From positions 211,001-275,000 of the forward strand of contig CANMMF010000001.1 in NCBI GenBank assembly GCA_947498985.1: a DNA stretch of 64,000 bases, given 5' to 3'. Each line of letters opens with the position of its first letter. Within the stretch, counting starts at the first letter, position 1. A model generated the notes under the pieces. It worked only from the letters and a program-made list of their open reading frames with translations. It had not been told where the DNA came from and ran no database searches. Position numbers and translations under genes: made by a program. Source of the DNA: an uncultured Paracoccaceae bacterium (GTDB lineage: Bacteria > Pseudomonadota > Alphaproteobacteria > Rhodobacterales > Rhodobacteraceae). This document shows, in pieces, positions 8,292-17,080 of the stretch.

Positions 8292-9989
8292 ATGCCCGAT
8301 CAAACCAACACGATGACGGGTGCGGAGGCGATGGTCCGGATGTTGCAGGCCCATGACGTCCGCCACATCTTCGGTCTTTGCGGTGACACGACCTTGCCGC
8401 TTTACGACGCGCTCTTCCGCCTCGATCACGGGATCGAACATATCCTTACCCGCGACGAACGCTGTGCGGCCTACATGGCCGATGGCTACGCCCGGGTGAC
8501 CGGCAAGCCGGGTGTCTGCGAGGGGCCCTCCGGCGGCGGGGCCACCTACATTCTGCCGGGGCTCATCGAGGCCAATGAAAGCTCTGTCCCGATCCTTGCG
8601 ATCACCTCGGATGTCGGCACGCGCTCCAAGGGGCACTACCCGCTGACGGAGCTCGATCAGGACGGGCTGATGGCGCCGGTGACCAAGTTCAACGCGGTGA
8701 TCCAGCATGCCGACGCGGTGCCGGACATGGTGCGCAGCGCGTTCCGGAAGATGACAACCGGACGGCCCGGGGCGGCGCATCTGGGCCTGCCCATCGACGT
8801 GCAGCGCGGCGAGGCCAACCCCGACGACATCTGGGCCGACCCCGCGCATCACCGCTTTCCGGCGCATCCTTTCGGCCCCGATCCGCAGGCCGTCACAGCC
8901 GCGCTCGACGCGATCCTGTCGGCAGAGTTCCCGGTGGTGATCTGCGGCGGCGGGATCGTGCTTTCAGGTGGCGAAGAGGCGTTCATGCGGGTTGTGGAGG
9001 CGCTGGACATCGCGGTGGCGACCACGATCTCCGGGCAGGGCTCGATCCCCGAGACACATGCCAACTGCGTCGGGGTTGTGGGATCCAATGGCGGCGTCCT
9101 GCCCACCCGCGCGCTGGTGCAGAAAGCCGACCTGGTGGTCTTCATCGGCTGCCGCGCAGGTTCGGTCACCACCGAGCTCTGGCGCTTCCCCGCCAAGGGC
9201 ACGCGCATCGTGCATATCGACAGCGATCCGGAAGTGATCGGCGCTTCCTACCGGACCGAGGTTGCCGTGGTTTCGGACGCGCGGCTGGCGCTCGAGGCGA
9301 TGCTGCGAGAGATCGCCGCGCGCGGGTCTGTGACGGGCTTCGGGGGTGCGGCGGCGCTGGCGCCTTTGAAGGCGCGCAAATGGGAGGCGTTTCGCCACCT
9401 CTGCGCCAGCCGGGACCGCCCGATCCGCCCCGAGCGCACGATCGCCGCGCTGAGATCGGTTCTGGACGACGACGCGATCCTCGTCGGCGATCCCGGAACG
9501 CCCTGCCCGTATCTCTCGGCCTATTACGAGCTGCGCACCACCGGGCGGCGGCTCTTTTCCAACCGGGCGCATGGCGCGCTGGGATATGCGCTGTCGGCGG
9601 CGGTGGGGGTGGCCATCGGCGCGCCGGGCAGAAAGGTGGTGTCGCTGATGGGCGACGGCAGTTTCGGGTTCACCTGCGGAGAGCTGGAGACCGTCACGCG
9701 CAGGCGCCTGCCGATCACCTTCATCGTGTTTTCGAATGCGGTCTTCGGCTGGATCAAGGCCGGGCAGAAAACCGGCTTTGACGCGCGCTATTTCTCGGTG
9801 GACTTCAACCGCACCGACCATGCGGCGGTGGCGGCGGCCTTTGGCGTGAAATCCTGGCGGGTCGAGGACCCCGATGCGCTGGAACAGGTCCTCAGGCAGG
9901 CCGTCGCCCATGACGGGCCGACCCTGGTCGACGTGATCAGCCAGCCGCTGCACGAGGCCAACGCGCCGGTCAGCGAATGGATCGCCTGA
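8292..9989 (+). CDS. Thiamine pyrophosphate-dependent enzyme (acetolactate synthase / benzoylformate decarboxylase superfamily)
   Basis: The 565-residue protein has the three-domain TPP-enzyme layout: an N-terminal Pyr domain with the catalytic glutamate in LTRDERCAAYMADGYARV (Glu56), a central domain around residues 195-330, and a C-terminal PP domain. The TPP/Mg motif runs from GDGSFG (~454) to the Asn of IVFSN (~482). The product is normally a decarboxylated or carboligated 2-oxo acid. AAGGAGGA lies upstream of the ATG. The enolase-superfamily gene follows after one nucleotide, so the two form an operon. Its substrate cannot be assigned; it is not obviously the biosynthetic IlvB because no small subunit is adjacent. 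Confidence 0.88.
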   Translation: MPDQTNTMTGAEAMVRMLQAHDVRHIFGLCGDTTLPLYDALFRLDHGIEHILTRDERCAAYMADGYARVTGKPGVCEGPSGGGATYILPGLIEANESSVPILAITSDVGTRSKGHYPLTELDQDGLMAPVTKFNAVIQHADAVPDMVRSAFRKMTTGRPGAAHLGLPIDVQRGEANPDDIWADPAHHRFPAHPFGPDPQAVTAALDAILSAEFPVVICGGGIVLSGGEEAFMRVVEALDIAVATTISGQGSIPETHANCVGVVGSNGGVLPTRALVQKADLVVFIGCRAGSVTTELWRFPAKGTRIVHIDSDPEVIGASYRTEVAVVSDARLALEAMLREIAARGSVTGFGGAAALAPLKARKWEAFRHLCASRDRPIRPERTIAALRSVLDDDAILVGDPGTPCPYLSAYYELRTTGRRLFSNRAHGALGYALSAAVGVAIGAPGRKVVSLMGDGSFGFTCGELETVTRRRLPITFIVFSNAVFGWIKAGQKTGFDARYFSVDFNRTDHAAVAAAFGVKSWRVEDPDALEQVLRQAVAHDGPTLVDVISQPLHEANAPVSEWIA

Positions 9990-9990
9990 G

Positions 9991-11112
9991 ATGTCGGATC
10001 GCCGGATCTCCCGCATGCGCCTTCACGTGGTCGACATCCCGGCAAAGGCGGTGCATTCGCATGGCTCGGGCGATGTGTCGGGCATTGCCTCGGTGCTTTG
10101 CGAGCTTGTCACCGAAGATGGCCTGAGCGGTTGGGGAGAGGCCTCCCCCTGGCCGGTCTTCACCGGCACGCGCGAAGCGGCCACCGCCGCGCTGCACACC
10201 CATCTGCGCCCGCTGGTGATCGGGCAGGATCCCGTCTGTGTCGAGCCGATCATGACGCAGGCCGACAGACAGCTTGTCGGTCATCCCGAAGCCAAGGCGG
10301 CGCTGGAATGCGCGCTTCTGGACCTCACCGGGCAGATCGCGGGCCTTTCCATCGCGGAGCTGATGGGCGGGCGTCAGCGTGACCACATCCCGCTGAGCTT
10401 TTCCATCGCCAATCCGGATTTCGACGCGGATCTGCGCGATGTGGCGCAGCTTTGGGACGATGGCGTGCGGATCTTCAAACTCAAGACCGGCTTTGCCGAT
10501 CATGCCTTCGATCTCATGCGTCTGGAAAGGCTGCGCCAACTTTATGGCGACGAGGTTCGGTTGCGGATCGACTACAATCAGGGGCTCAAAGCATATGACG
10601 CGATCCGGCATGTGCGCGATCTGGAGGTGTTTCGCCCCGACTTCGTCGAGCAACCGGTGCGCGCCTTTGAACGCGAGGTCATGGCCGAGATCACCCGCGC
10701 GGTGGATGTGCCGATCATGGCCGATGAAAGCGTCTTTGACGCGCGCGACGCCCTGCGCGGGGCCCATGGGCGCATCGCCGATATCTTTTCGCTCAAGATC
10801 GCGAAATCCGGCGGCATCCGCAGATGCCTCGATGTCGCCGCCATCGCCCGCGCGGCGGGCATCGGTATTTATGGCGGCTGCATGTTCGAAACCTCGATCG
10901 GCCACATGGCCGGGGCGCAGTTGATGGCGGCGGTGCCGGAGCTGACGCTGGGCTGCGAGTTCTACATGTCCACCTACTACGCCGAAGCGGATCTGGCGAT
11001 GACGCCGTTCCCGGTTCGCGCGGGGCAAGTACAGGTGCCCGCGACACCGGGGCTCGGAACCGCGCCAGACCCCGGGAGGCTGGCGACATACCGGGTCGGG
11101 ATTCTGGAGTGA
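9991..11112 (+). CDS. Enolase-superfamily enzyme, muconate-lactonizing/mandelate-racemase type
   Basis: A 373-residue (beta/alpha)7-barrel enzyme. Active-site residues of the MLE subgroup are visible: KxK as FKLKTG (Lys163/Lys165), metal ligands Asp194 (RIDYNQG), Glu220 (FVEQPV) and Asp245 (MADES), and the opposite-face lysine in SLKIAKSGG (Lys269). Such enzymes abstract a proton alpha to a carboxylate (cycloisomerase, racemase or dehydratase). It is translationally linked to the TPP enzyme and converges on the RraA-like gene, so it probably acts in the same catabolic route. The exact reaction is unknown. Confidence 0.9.
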   Translation: MSDRRISRMRLHVVDIPAKAVHSHGSGDVSGIASVLCELVTEDGLSGWGEASPWPVFTGTREAATAALHTHLRPLVIGQDPVCVEPIMTQADRQLVGHPEAKAALECALLDLTGQIAGLSIAELMGGRQRDHIPLSFSIANPDFDADLRDVAQLWDDGVRIFKLKTGFADHAFDLMRLERLRQLYGDEVRLRIDYNQGLKAYDAIRHVRDLEVFRPDFVEQPVRAFEREVMAEITRAVDVPIMADESVFDARDALRGAHGRIADIFSLKIAKSGGIRRCLDVAAIARAAGIGIYGGCMFETSIGHMAGAQLMAAVPELTLGCEFYMSTYYAEADLAMTPFPVRAGQVQVPATPGLGTAPDPGRLATYRVGILE

Positions 11113-11156
11113 CACGCGCACCTTGACGCGCAAGGGCGAACCCGTGCCTGCGCGCC

Positions 11157-11867
11157 TCAGGTCCGGCGCGCTTCGAACTCCGCCCAAGCCGCCTCCAGCT
11201 TGTCGATGTCGAACCCCGGCGCGCGGGCGGGGCCGAGGATCAGCGCTTCGTTGGCGAACACGGTCTCGATCCCCGCTTCCAGATCCGGGATCACCTCTTC
11301 GGGGATGACCAGCGCCCCGTGGCGGTCGGCATGCACAAGCGCGTCTTCCTCCACCTGCAGGCCCATGACCGAAACCGGCGTGCCAAGCGTGCGGACATGC
11401 ACAAACCCGTGGCTCGGCCCGACGGAGCCCGCAAGGATCTCAAAGCCATCATCGATCACGTCGAGATCGCGCATCACCCCGTTTGTCACGGCGCCCGCCA
11501 GCCCCAACCCCTTGTGCACGGCCACATGCACCTCGCCCCACCAGCCCGCGATGCAGTCGGGGTAGTCGAGATCCTCGACCACCGCGACGGTGGGTCCGGG
11601 GCCGCGCGCCATGGCGCGGAAATATGCCAGACGACGGGCCTTGATGGTCTCGGGCGGCTCGGTCGGCGGGGCCAGACCCGCGATCTGCGCGGTGCGGGCC
11701 CGACCGACCATTGCCGGCGTGCCCGGGCGCGAATGCAGCATCGTGCCGCGGGTGAACCGGTCAAAGCCGCGCTGGCCCTGCACAACCTCGATGGCGTTGC
11801 ACACTGTCGGCGTGTCGACCGCCCTCAGACGGGCGAGCAGCGAGGCGGGAATATCCTGTCGGGTCAT
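11157..11867 (-). CDS. RraA-like protein (4-hydroxy-4-methyl-2-oxoglutarate aldolase / oxaloacetate decarboxylase family)
   Basis: This 236-residue protein has the RraA-like fold markers: DTPTVCNAIEV near the N-terminus, GLGLAGAVTNGVMRDLD in the middle (the Arg133-Asp134 pair that binds substrate and metal in HMG aldolases), and VHADRHGALVIPEEV near the C-terminus. Enzymatic members split or decarboxylate 4-carboxy-4-hydroxy-2-oxo acids, and the catalytic motif is retained here. Its ATG overlaps the stop of the preceding alpha/beta hydrolase gene (ATGA). It is the last gene of the minus-strand ABC/LacI/bicupin operon and probably generates pyruvate-like end products. Confidence 0.85.
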   Translation of the reverse strand: MTRQDIPASLLARLRAVDTPTVCNAIEVVQGQRGFDRFTRGTMLHSRPGTPAMVGRARTAQIAGLAPPTEPPETIKARRLAYFRAMARGPGPTVAVVEDLDYPDCIAGWWGEVHVAVHKGLGLAGAVTNGVMRDLDVIDDGFEILAGSVGPSHGFVHVRTLGTPVSVMGLQVEEDALVHADRHGALVIPEEVIPDLEAGIETVFANEALILGPARAPGFDIDKLEAAWAEFEARRT

Positions 11868-12592
11868 GGGGCGGGGCTTTCGATCTTGTTGCAGCGGAGC
11901 ACGGTCTCAAGACCGCGGCGGATGGCCTGGGCCATGGTCCGGGGATCCTCGAGCAGCGCAAAATGCCCCAGCCCCTCAGGCTCCAGCAGGGTCGCGTTGC
12001 GGGCTGCGGCGACGATGGGTCCGAGACGCGCCGCCGGTGTCATGAGGTCCTGCGATCCGGTGACGTAGACAACCGGCAGCGTCGTCCGGCGCAGATCGTG
12101 AGCAGCGCCGGGGCGCGAGGCCGCAAGCTCGGTCTGCGCATCGATGAGCGGCGCGGTTTCTTCTGCCATCTGCACGGTGAGCGCGCGCAGCGCCGCGCCC
12201 CGATCCACCGACATCGCGGACCAGTTCTCTTCGACCCAGCCGCGTGCATCGCCTGCGCGCACCCGGTCGCGCACCGCCTCGCGATTGGCGCGATTGCCCG
12301 GCGCATCGGGGAAGGGGTTGGACGCCAGCAGGACCAGCGCCCGCGCCTTGGCGAGCGCGTCGAGGTTATGCGCCAGAACCAGCGCGCCGAGGCTGAAGCC
12401 GCAGACAATCTCACCGCCGGTCACAGCCGCGCGCAACGGCGCGTCGAAGGCGCGCACATCATCCCGGTCGACCGGCAGGAACACCCGGTTGTCCTTGGCC
12501 ACGCCCAACGCGTCCAGCATCGGCGCAAAGACCCCTGGGCTGCACAAGGTGCCGGGCAACAGGACCCAGCGGGTGGATGTCATGTCGGTCAT
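11864..12592 (-). CDS. Alpha/beta-hydrolase
   Basis: A ~242-residue alpha/beta-hydrolase with the nucleophile elbow GFSLG (serine near residue 67), a late acidic residue in GSQDLMTPAARLG and the histidine in GLGHFALLEDP, so the Ser-Asp-His triad appears complete. ATG at 12592 is used; a GTG directly before it (12595) is an alternative. It lies between the bicupin and RraA-like genes and overlaps the latter by 4 bp. Esters or lactones are possible substrates, not proven. Confidence 0.82.
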   Translation of the reverse strand: MTDMTSTRWVLLPGTLCSPGVFAPMLDALGVAKDNRVFLPVDRDDVRAFDAPLRAAVTGGEIVCGFSLGALVLAHNLDALAKARALVLLASNPFPDAPGNRANREAVRDRVRAGDARGWVEENWSAMSVDRGAALRALTVQMAEETAPLIDAQTELAASRPGAAHDLRRTTLPVVYVTGSQDLMTPAARLGPIVAAARNATLLEPEGLGHFALLEDPRTMAQAIRRGLETVLRCNKIESPAP

Positions 12593-12604
12593 CACGCGCG
12601 CCCG

Positions 12605-13735
12605 TTACTCTGCCACCATGCCGTAGCTGGGGATCAGATGCGCGTCCGCCACGTAGCCCTGCGCGTCCAAAGCCTGTCCGCTGGAAAAGGCCGCCTCCAG
12701 CACGTCGGCGCGAAACATCGGGCGTTTCTGATGATCGCCGGTGACGATGATCAACGCCTCGATGGTAGCGTCGCCGGTGTTCTCGAACCGCCGCACCACA
12801 TCTGCCGGGACGGAGTAGGTGTCCCAGGCGCCCAGATCCACCGAGACATTTCCCCCATCGTTGAAGCGCAGACGCAGACCGTCGCTGCGCGGGATGATCA
12901 CCATCTTTTCGGCCAGCGTGAAGGCGGACACGGTCTGACCCGGCTGCAACCGCAGCCAGTCCATCGAAAAGCCGTGCGGGTTGCGGATCTTCGCGGTGTG
13001 ATCGCGGTTCTGCGTGATCCCGAAGCCGATTACCGGGGCAAGCTCCGCCCCGCAACCTTCGAGCCCCATATCGACAAAGCCAGGGCGGTAGTCGCGATCC
13101 TGCCCGGCCACGACCCGCTGCCGCATTTCCTCGGGCGTGTAGGCGCGCAGCCGGGCCACGTCGCGGTCGGGCATCGGCGCCATGCAGGCGTCGCTGTCCG
13201 GCACGGGATCGCCCCTGGAGGTGTCGATCAGCTGGTTGTCCTTCGACAGGTACAGCCCGTATTCCGCCGCCTCGCGCAGGATGTCGGGGTGGAAGATCAC
13301 GCCGCCGGTATTGTCCCCGCCGAGCGTGGTGAAAATCCAGCCTTCGCCGTCGCCGGTATTGGTGAAGCCGCGAAAGATCCAAGTCGGCACGGAGACGATA
13401 TCGCCCGGGCGTCCGACAATCTCGTTTTCGCCACGGGGCCCCCAGCGGAAGGTGTATTCACCGTCATAGACCATGAAGACTTCGGCGGTGAAATGAATAT
13501 GCAGGTTGTTGGTGATGCCGGTCGGCATGGCCGCCGCGCCGATGTTGAACCCATGCGCCTCGGGCAGGTTGATCACCTGGTCCGAAGACGAGGTCACCCC
13601 CGGCCCGATGATCGAATAGTTCTGTTTGAGATGCGAGCCGGGCTTCTTGCAGTCGATGAACGCCACCGTGCAGGAGACATAGTCGCTGCGCCTCACATGC
13701 CGGCTGTCGGCCTCCGCTTGTGTCACTGTGGTCAT
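12605..13735 (-). CDS. Bicupin protein, paralogue of the bicupin at 42499
   Basis: The 376-residue cytoplasmic protein contains two cupin halves. The first, around residues 60-150, includes HIHFTAEVFMVYDGEY and RPGDIVSVPTWIFRGF; the second, around 270-340, includes LAEKMVIIPRSDGLRL and DTYSVPADVVRRFENTG. First-half His residues suit a metal site, whereas the second half lacks the usual HxH. AGGAGG stands six nt before the chosen ATG; a closer ATG would sit directly on the Shine-Dalgarno. It is clearly related along most of its length to the bicupin in the second catabolic island, which is also near a LacI gene. A dioxygenase, isomerase or sensor role is possible. Confidence 0.8.
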   Translation of the reverse strand: MTTVTQAEADSRHVRRSDYVSCTVAFIDCKKPGSHLKQNYSIIGPGVTSSSDQVINLPEAHGFNIGAAAMPTGITNNLHIHFTAEVFMVYDGEYTFRWGPRGENEIVGRPGDIVSVPTWIFRGFTNTGDGEGWIFTTLGGDNTGGVIFHPDILREAAEYGLYLSKDNQLIDTSRGDPVPDSDACMAPMPDRDVARLRAYTPEEMRQRVVAGQDRDYRPGFVDMGLEGCGAELAPVIGFGITQNRDHTAKIRNPHGFSMDWLRLQPGQTVSAFTLAEKMVIIPRSDGLRLRFNDGGNVSVDLGAWDTYSVPADVVRRFENTGDATIEALIIVTGDHQKRPMFRADVLEAAFSSGQALDAQGYVADAHLIPSYGMVAE

Positions 13736-13755
13736 GTGCATCCTCCTCAACTGTC

Positions 13756-14799
13756 TCAGGCCCGGCCCCGCGATGGCGGCAGGTCGAGCGGGTCGGGAAG
13801 CCGGGCAGAGCCGCGAATGATCAACTCTCCCGGGATCTCGATCTTTTCAGGGGCGCGTGTCCTGTCCCGAATCTCGGCCAGAAGCATCTGCGTGGTCGCA
13901 TCGATCATCCTTTGCAGCGGTTGCCGCATGGTCGTCAGGTCGAAGGTCTTCCACGCCGCCATCGGCGCATCGTCATACCCGATGACCGAGACATCCTCGG
14001 GCACCCGCAACCCCAGCTCGTTGCGCAGCACTTCGAGCACCCCGAAGGCCATGTGATCGTTGGCCACAAACAGCGCGTCGGGCGGCGTGCTCCGGGAAAA
14101 AAGCTTGCGCGTTTCCTCCATCGCGACATTGCGGCGGAAATGGCAATCGACACAGGCCAGCGGCTCGAGCCCGGCAGCCTCCATCGCCGCCAGAAAGCCC
14201 GCCTTGCGCTCGACCCCGTTCAGCGCTTCGCGCCAGCCTGCGAGATGCGCGATGCGCTTGTGACCGCCGCTGATCAAAAACTCCGTCGCGGTGCGCCCGC
14301 CTTCGAAATTCGCGGCGGTGACCATCGACGCAAGCGGTGTGGACTGGCCGCGGTTGAAGAGGACGCAGGGAATGCCGGAGTTCTTCACGCGCTGCACCAG
14401 CTCGTTCGAAAGGCTGATCGAGGCCAGCACGATGCCGTCCACCTGATCGGCCAACAGGTCGTCCACGATGGCGCTTATTTCGTCGGAATGGTTTCCGGCG
14501 AAATAGACCGTGACCGAATAACCTTGTGCGTTCAGTGACTTGGCGAAGTTCTGCAGCGCGTCGGCAAAAAAGCTGTTCTTGAGATAGGCCAGCACGATGC
14601 CGATCCGGAAGGAATTGCCCGAATTGAGCGACCGGGCCACGAGATTGGGGATATAGCCCAGTTCCCGAGCCACCGCGCGCACGCGTTCCGCCTTTTGCGG
14701 ATCAACCGCCGCGGAGCGCGAGAAGACGCGGCTGACCGTCGGCTGGCTGACACCGGCCGCCCTGGCCACATCGCTTGCCGTTACCCGCGCCGGTGCCAT
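13756..14799 (-). CDS. LacI-family transcriptional regulator
   Basis: A 347-residue LacI/GalR regulator. The N-terminal HTH reads VTASDVARAAGVSQPTVSRV, followed by the hinge helix (LNSGNSFRIG) and a periplasmic-binding-protein-like effector domain (VDGIVLASISLS, FVANDHMAFGVLEV, VIGYDDAPMAAW). The frame is open upstream, but start 14799 gives the family N-terminus and lies 4 nt after the ATPase gene stop. Predicted targets are the two TGAAT-type operators at 19423-19457 in front of the same operon. It is related to the LacI at 44502. The inducer is presumably the transported solute or a breakdown product. Confidence 0.9.
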   Translation of the reverse strand: MAPARVTASDVARAAGVSQPTVSRVFSRSAAVDPQKAERVRAVARELGYIPNLVARSLNSGNSFRIGIVLAYLKNSFFADALQNFAKSLNAQGYSVTVYFAGNHSDEISAIVDDLLADQVDGIVLASISLSNELVQRVKNSGIPCVLFNRGQSTPLASMVTAANFEGGRTATEFLISGGHKRIAHLAGWREALNGVERKAGFLAAMEAAGLEPLACVDCHFRRNVAMEETRKLFSRSTPPDALFVANDHMAFGVLEVLRNELGLRVPEDVSVIGYDDAPMAAWKTFDLTTMRQPLQRMIDATTQMLLAEIRDRTRAPEKIEIPGELIIRGSARLPDPLDLPPSRGRA

Positions 14800-14803
14800 G
14801 CGT

Positions 14804-15862
14804 TCACATCCTGATCCGCTGTTCGGTGTCGGGATCGAACAGGTAAAGGTGGTCGGGATCGAGGCTGATGCCGACAACGTCGTCCTGCTCCTTGCGCAGG
14901 TGCCGGTCGCCGCGCGCGATCACGCGCTGCTTGCCCCATTGCACGGTCAGCAGCGTGCTTTCGCCGGTGTTCTCGAAAGCGTAGATGGTGACGTCGATAT
15001 CGCCCTGCCCGGCCTCGTGTACGCTCATGTCATCGGCCCGCACACCCAGGATCGCGCGCGCGCGATCGGCGGTCGGAAGCTTGGTCAGGCGGGTGCCGCC
15101 GGTGGTGACAAACATGCCATCCCTGACCGAGCCGTTGATCAGGTTCATCGCCGGAGAGCCGATGAAGCCCGCCACAAAGAGATTGGCGGGGTCGTTGTAG
15201 ATTTCGTCCGGCGTGCCGAGCTGCTGGATAATCCCGTGTTTCATCACCGCAACGCGGTCCGCCAGCGTCATCGCCTCGATCTGGTCATGGGTGACGTAGA
15301 CCGTGGTGATCTGCAGCGCGCGGCTGAGATGCTTGAGCTCGGCGCGCATGGTGACCCGCAGCTTGGCGTCGAGATTGCTGAGCGGCTCGTCCATCAGGAA
15401 AACCTTGGGCGTGCGCACGATGGCGCGCGCCAGCGCAACGCGCTGACGCTGCCCGCCCGAAAGCGCCTTGGGCTTGCGGTCGAGGAACTGCGTCAGCTCC
15501 ACCTGCTCGGCGGCCTTTTCGACCCTCGGCCTGGTCTCGTCCTTCGGCGTGCCGCGCACCTTCAGCGGATAGGCGATGTTGTCGAAGATCGTCATATGCG
15601 GGTAGAGGCCGTAATTCTGGAACACCATGGCCACGTCGCGATCCTTGGGCAGATCGTCATTGACCTTGCGGTCGCCGATCCAGATCTCTCCGCCGGTGGG
15701 ATCCTCGAGCCCCGCGATCATCCGCATGGTTGTGGTCTTGCCGCAGCCCGACGGGCCGAGCAGCACCAGAAACTCCTGATCCTTGATGTTCAGCGACTGG
15801 TTGTCGACCCCGACAAAATCGCCCCAGCGCTTGGTCAGGTTTTTGAGTTTGACCTCGGCCAT
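14804..15862 (-). CDS. Sugar-type ABC transporter ATP-binding protein (UgpC/MalK family)
   Basis: This 352-residue ATPase has Walker A GPSGCGKTT (residues ~36-44), Q-loop VFQNYGLYPHMT, signature LSGGQRQR, Walker B VFLMDEPLSNLD and switch His in VYVTHDQIEAMT. It also carries the C-terminal MalK/UgpC regulatory OB domain (from ~240, FVAGFIGSPAMNLI). It energises the two permeases encoded upstream. Its start follows directly on the stop of the small membrane-protein gene. The family imports sugars, glycerol phosphate, polyols and similar solutes; the substrate here is unknown. Confidence 0.92.
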   Translation of the reverse strand: MAEVKLKNLTKRWGDFVGVDNQSLNIKDQEFLVLLGPSGCGKTTTMRMIAGLEDPTGGEIWIGDRKVNDDLPKDRDVAMVFQNYGLYPHMTIFDNIAYPLKVRGTPKDETRPRVEKAAEQVELTQFLDRKPKALSGGQRQRVALARAIVRTPKVFLMDEPLSNLDAKLRVTMRAELKHLSRALQITTVYVTHDQIEAMTLADRVAVMKHGIIQQLGTPDEIYNDPANLFVAGFIGSPAMNLINGSVRDGMFVTTGGTRLTKLPTADRARAILGVRADDMSVHEAGQGDIDVTIYAFENTGESTLLTVQWGKQRVIARGDRHLRKEQDDVVGISLDPDHLYLFDPDTEQRIRM

Positions 15863-16195
15863 CTACTGGGCTCCTCCCTGCGTAAGCCCGTAGGCAAAGG
15901 CGTATGTGAACGTGCCGAAAAACAGTCCGGTGGCACCAACATAGAAAAAGCTTGGGCGGTCGATTTGCGTGAGTGGTCGGCCGTAGATCTCGCTTTCAAT
16001 TTCAGCGTCGGACCTGTGGGTCTTCCCGTCGGGTACCTGTCGAAAGTGCTCGGTTCCTGAGGCCCAGTACCGCACCGGGAAAATCAATAGGATTACAGCA
16101 GGAATGCTCGCGAGCGGGTTGGCGACGATAAGATGAATGACAAAGGTCACAGCTGCTACGGACCAGGCCACTGTGCAATGCGTTAGCGCTTTCAC
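15863..16195 (-). CDS. Small two-helix membrane protein of unknown function in ABC operon
   Basis: A 110-residue protein with one long hydrophobic N-terminal region (AVTFVIHLIVANPLASIPAV, continuing ILLIFP), a polar middle with YGRPLTQIDRPS, and a C-terminal hydrophobic helix (FFYVGATGLFFGTFTYAFAY). Start is taken as the GTG that overlaps the permease stop (GTGA); the stop abuts the ATPase start codon. This tight packing between a permease and its ATPase argues it is real and cotranslated with the transporter. I do not recognise a family. It could be an accessory subunit that tunes or stabilises the transporter. Confidence 0.7.
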   Translation of the reverse strand: MKALTHCTVAWSVAAVTFVIHLIVANPLASIPAVILLIFPVRYWASGTEHFRQVPDGKTHRSDAEIESEIYGRPLTQIDRPSFFYVGATGLFFGTFTYAFAYGLTQGGAQ

Positions 16196-17076
16196 CGCAC
16201 CGCCCCCATCGTCATACCCTGCACAAAGTATTTCCGGATCATCAGCGCCAGCACGAACATCGGCGCCATGATGATGATCCCGGCGGCCGAGAGCAGGTTC
16301 CACAGATCCCCCTCCTCGCCTTTGAAAAGCGCCAGGCCAATGGGCAGCGTGACCGCGTTCTTGTTGGTCAGGATCAGCGCAAACAGGAACTCGTTCCAGG
16401 CGATGATGAAACAGAAGATCGCGCTGGTCAGCAATCCCGGGGCCGCCATCGGCAGCACGATGTTGCGAATGACCTGAAGCCGCGAGGATCCGTCGACCAT
16501 CGCCGCCTCTTCGGTGTCCATCGGGATGCCGTCGATAAAGCCTTTGATCATCCAGATCGCAAACGGCATGACGATGGCGAGGTTCACGAGGATCAGCCCC
16601 AGTCGCGTGTCCAAGAGCCCGATATCGCGGAACATCACGAAGAACGGCAGGATGATCACCACCGCCGGCACAAATTGCGTGGCCAGGATGATCACCAGCA
16701 TCAGCGTCTCGCCGCGCAGGGTGAACCGGCTGAAGGAATAGGCCGCAAGCGTCGCAATCGGGATCGCGAAGACAACCGTGACCAGCGCCACAATGGTGGA
16801 ATTGAAGAGCTTTTCGCCCAGCCGGTAGGGATCGTCGAAGACGGTCCCGAAATTCTCGAAGGTCGGGGTGAAGAAAAGCTTCAGCTGGTAGACATCCACA
16901 TGGGTTTTGAACGCCGCAAGGAAGATCCAGATGATCGGCACCAGCATCACGAAGATCGCGATCAGGATCAGCGCGACCTGAACGAACTCGGCGATGCGCT
17001 TTTTCTGCCGTCCGGACAGGCCCCTTTTCGGGTTCCGGCCAAACGTCTCGGGCTCGGGCATGGGGGCAATCGACAT
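16192..17076 (-). CDS. Sugar-type ABC transporter permease (MalG/UgpE family)
   Basis: A 294-residue inner-membrane permease with about six TM helices and the conserved ABC-docking loop EEAAMVDGSSRLQVIRNIVLP followed by TM segments. The N-terminus has a cytoplasmic ~35-residue lead. Start 17076 has AAGGTG upstream and lies just after the stop of the partner permease at 17081. It pairs with that MalF-type permease to form the channel. Confidence 0.9.
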   Translation of the reverse strand: MSIAPMPEPETFGRNPKRGLSGRQKKRIAEFVQVALILIAIFVMLVPIIWIFLAAFKTHVDVYQLKLFFTPTFENFGTVFDDPYRLGEKLFNSTIVALVTVVFAIPIATLAAYSFSRFTLRGETLMLVIILATQFVPAVVIILPFFVMFRDIGLLDTRLGLILVNLAIVMPFAIWMIKGFIDGIPMDTEEAAMVDGSSRLQVIRNIVLPMAAPGLLTSAIFCFIIAWNEFLFALILTNKNAVTLPIGLALFKGEEGDLWNLLSAAGIIIMAPMFVLALMIRKYFVQGMTMGAVR

Positions 17077-17080
17077 CGCG

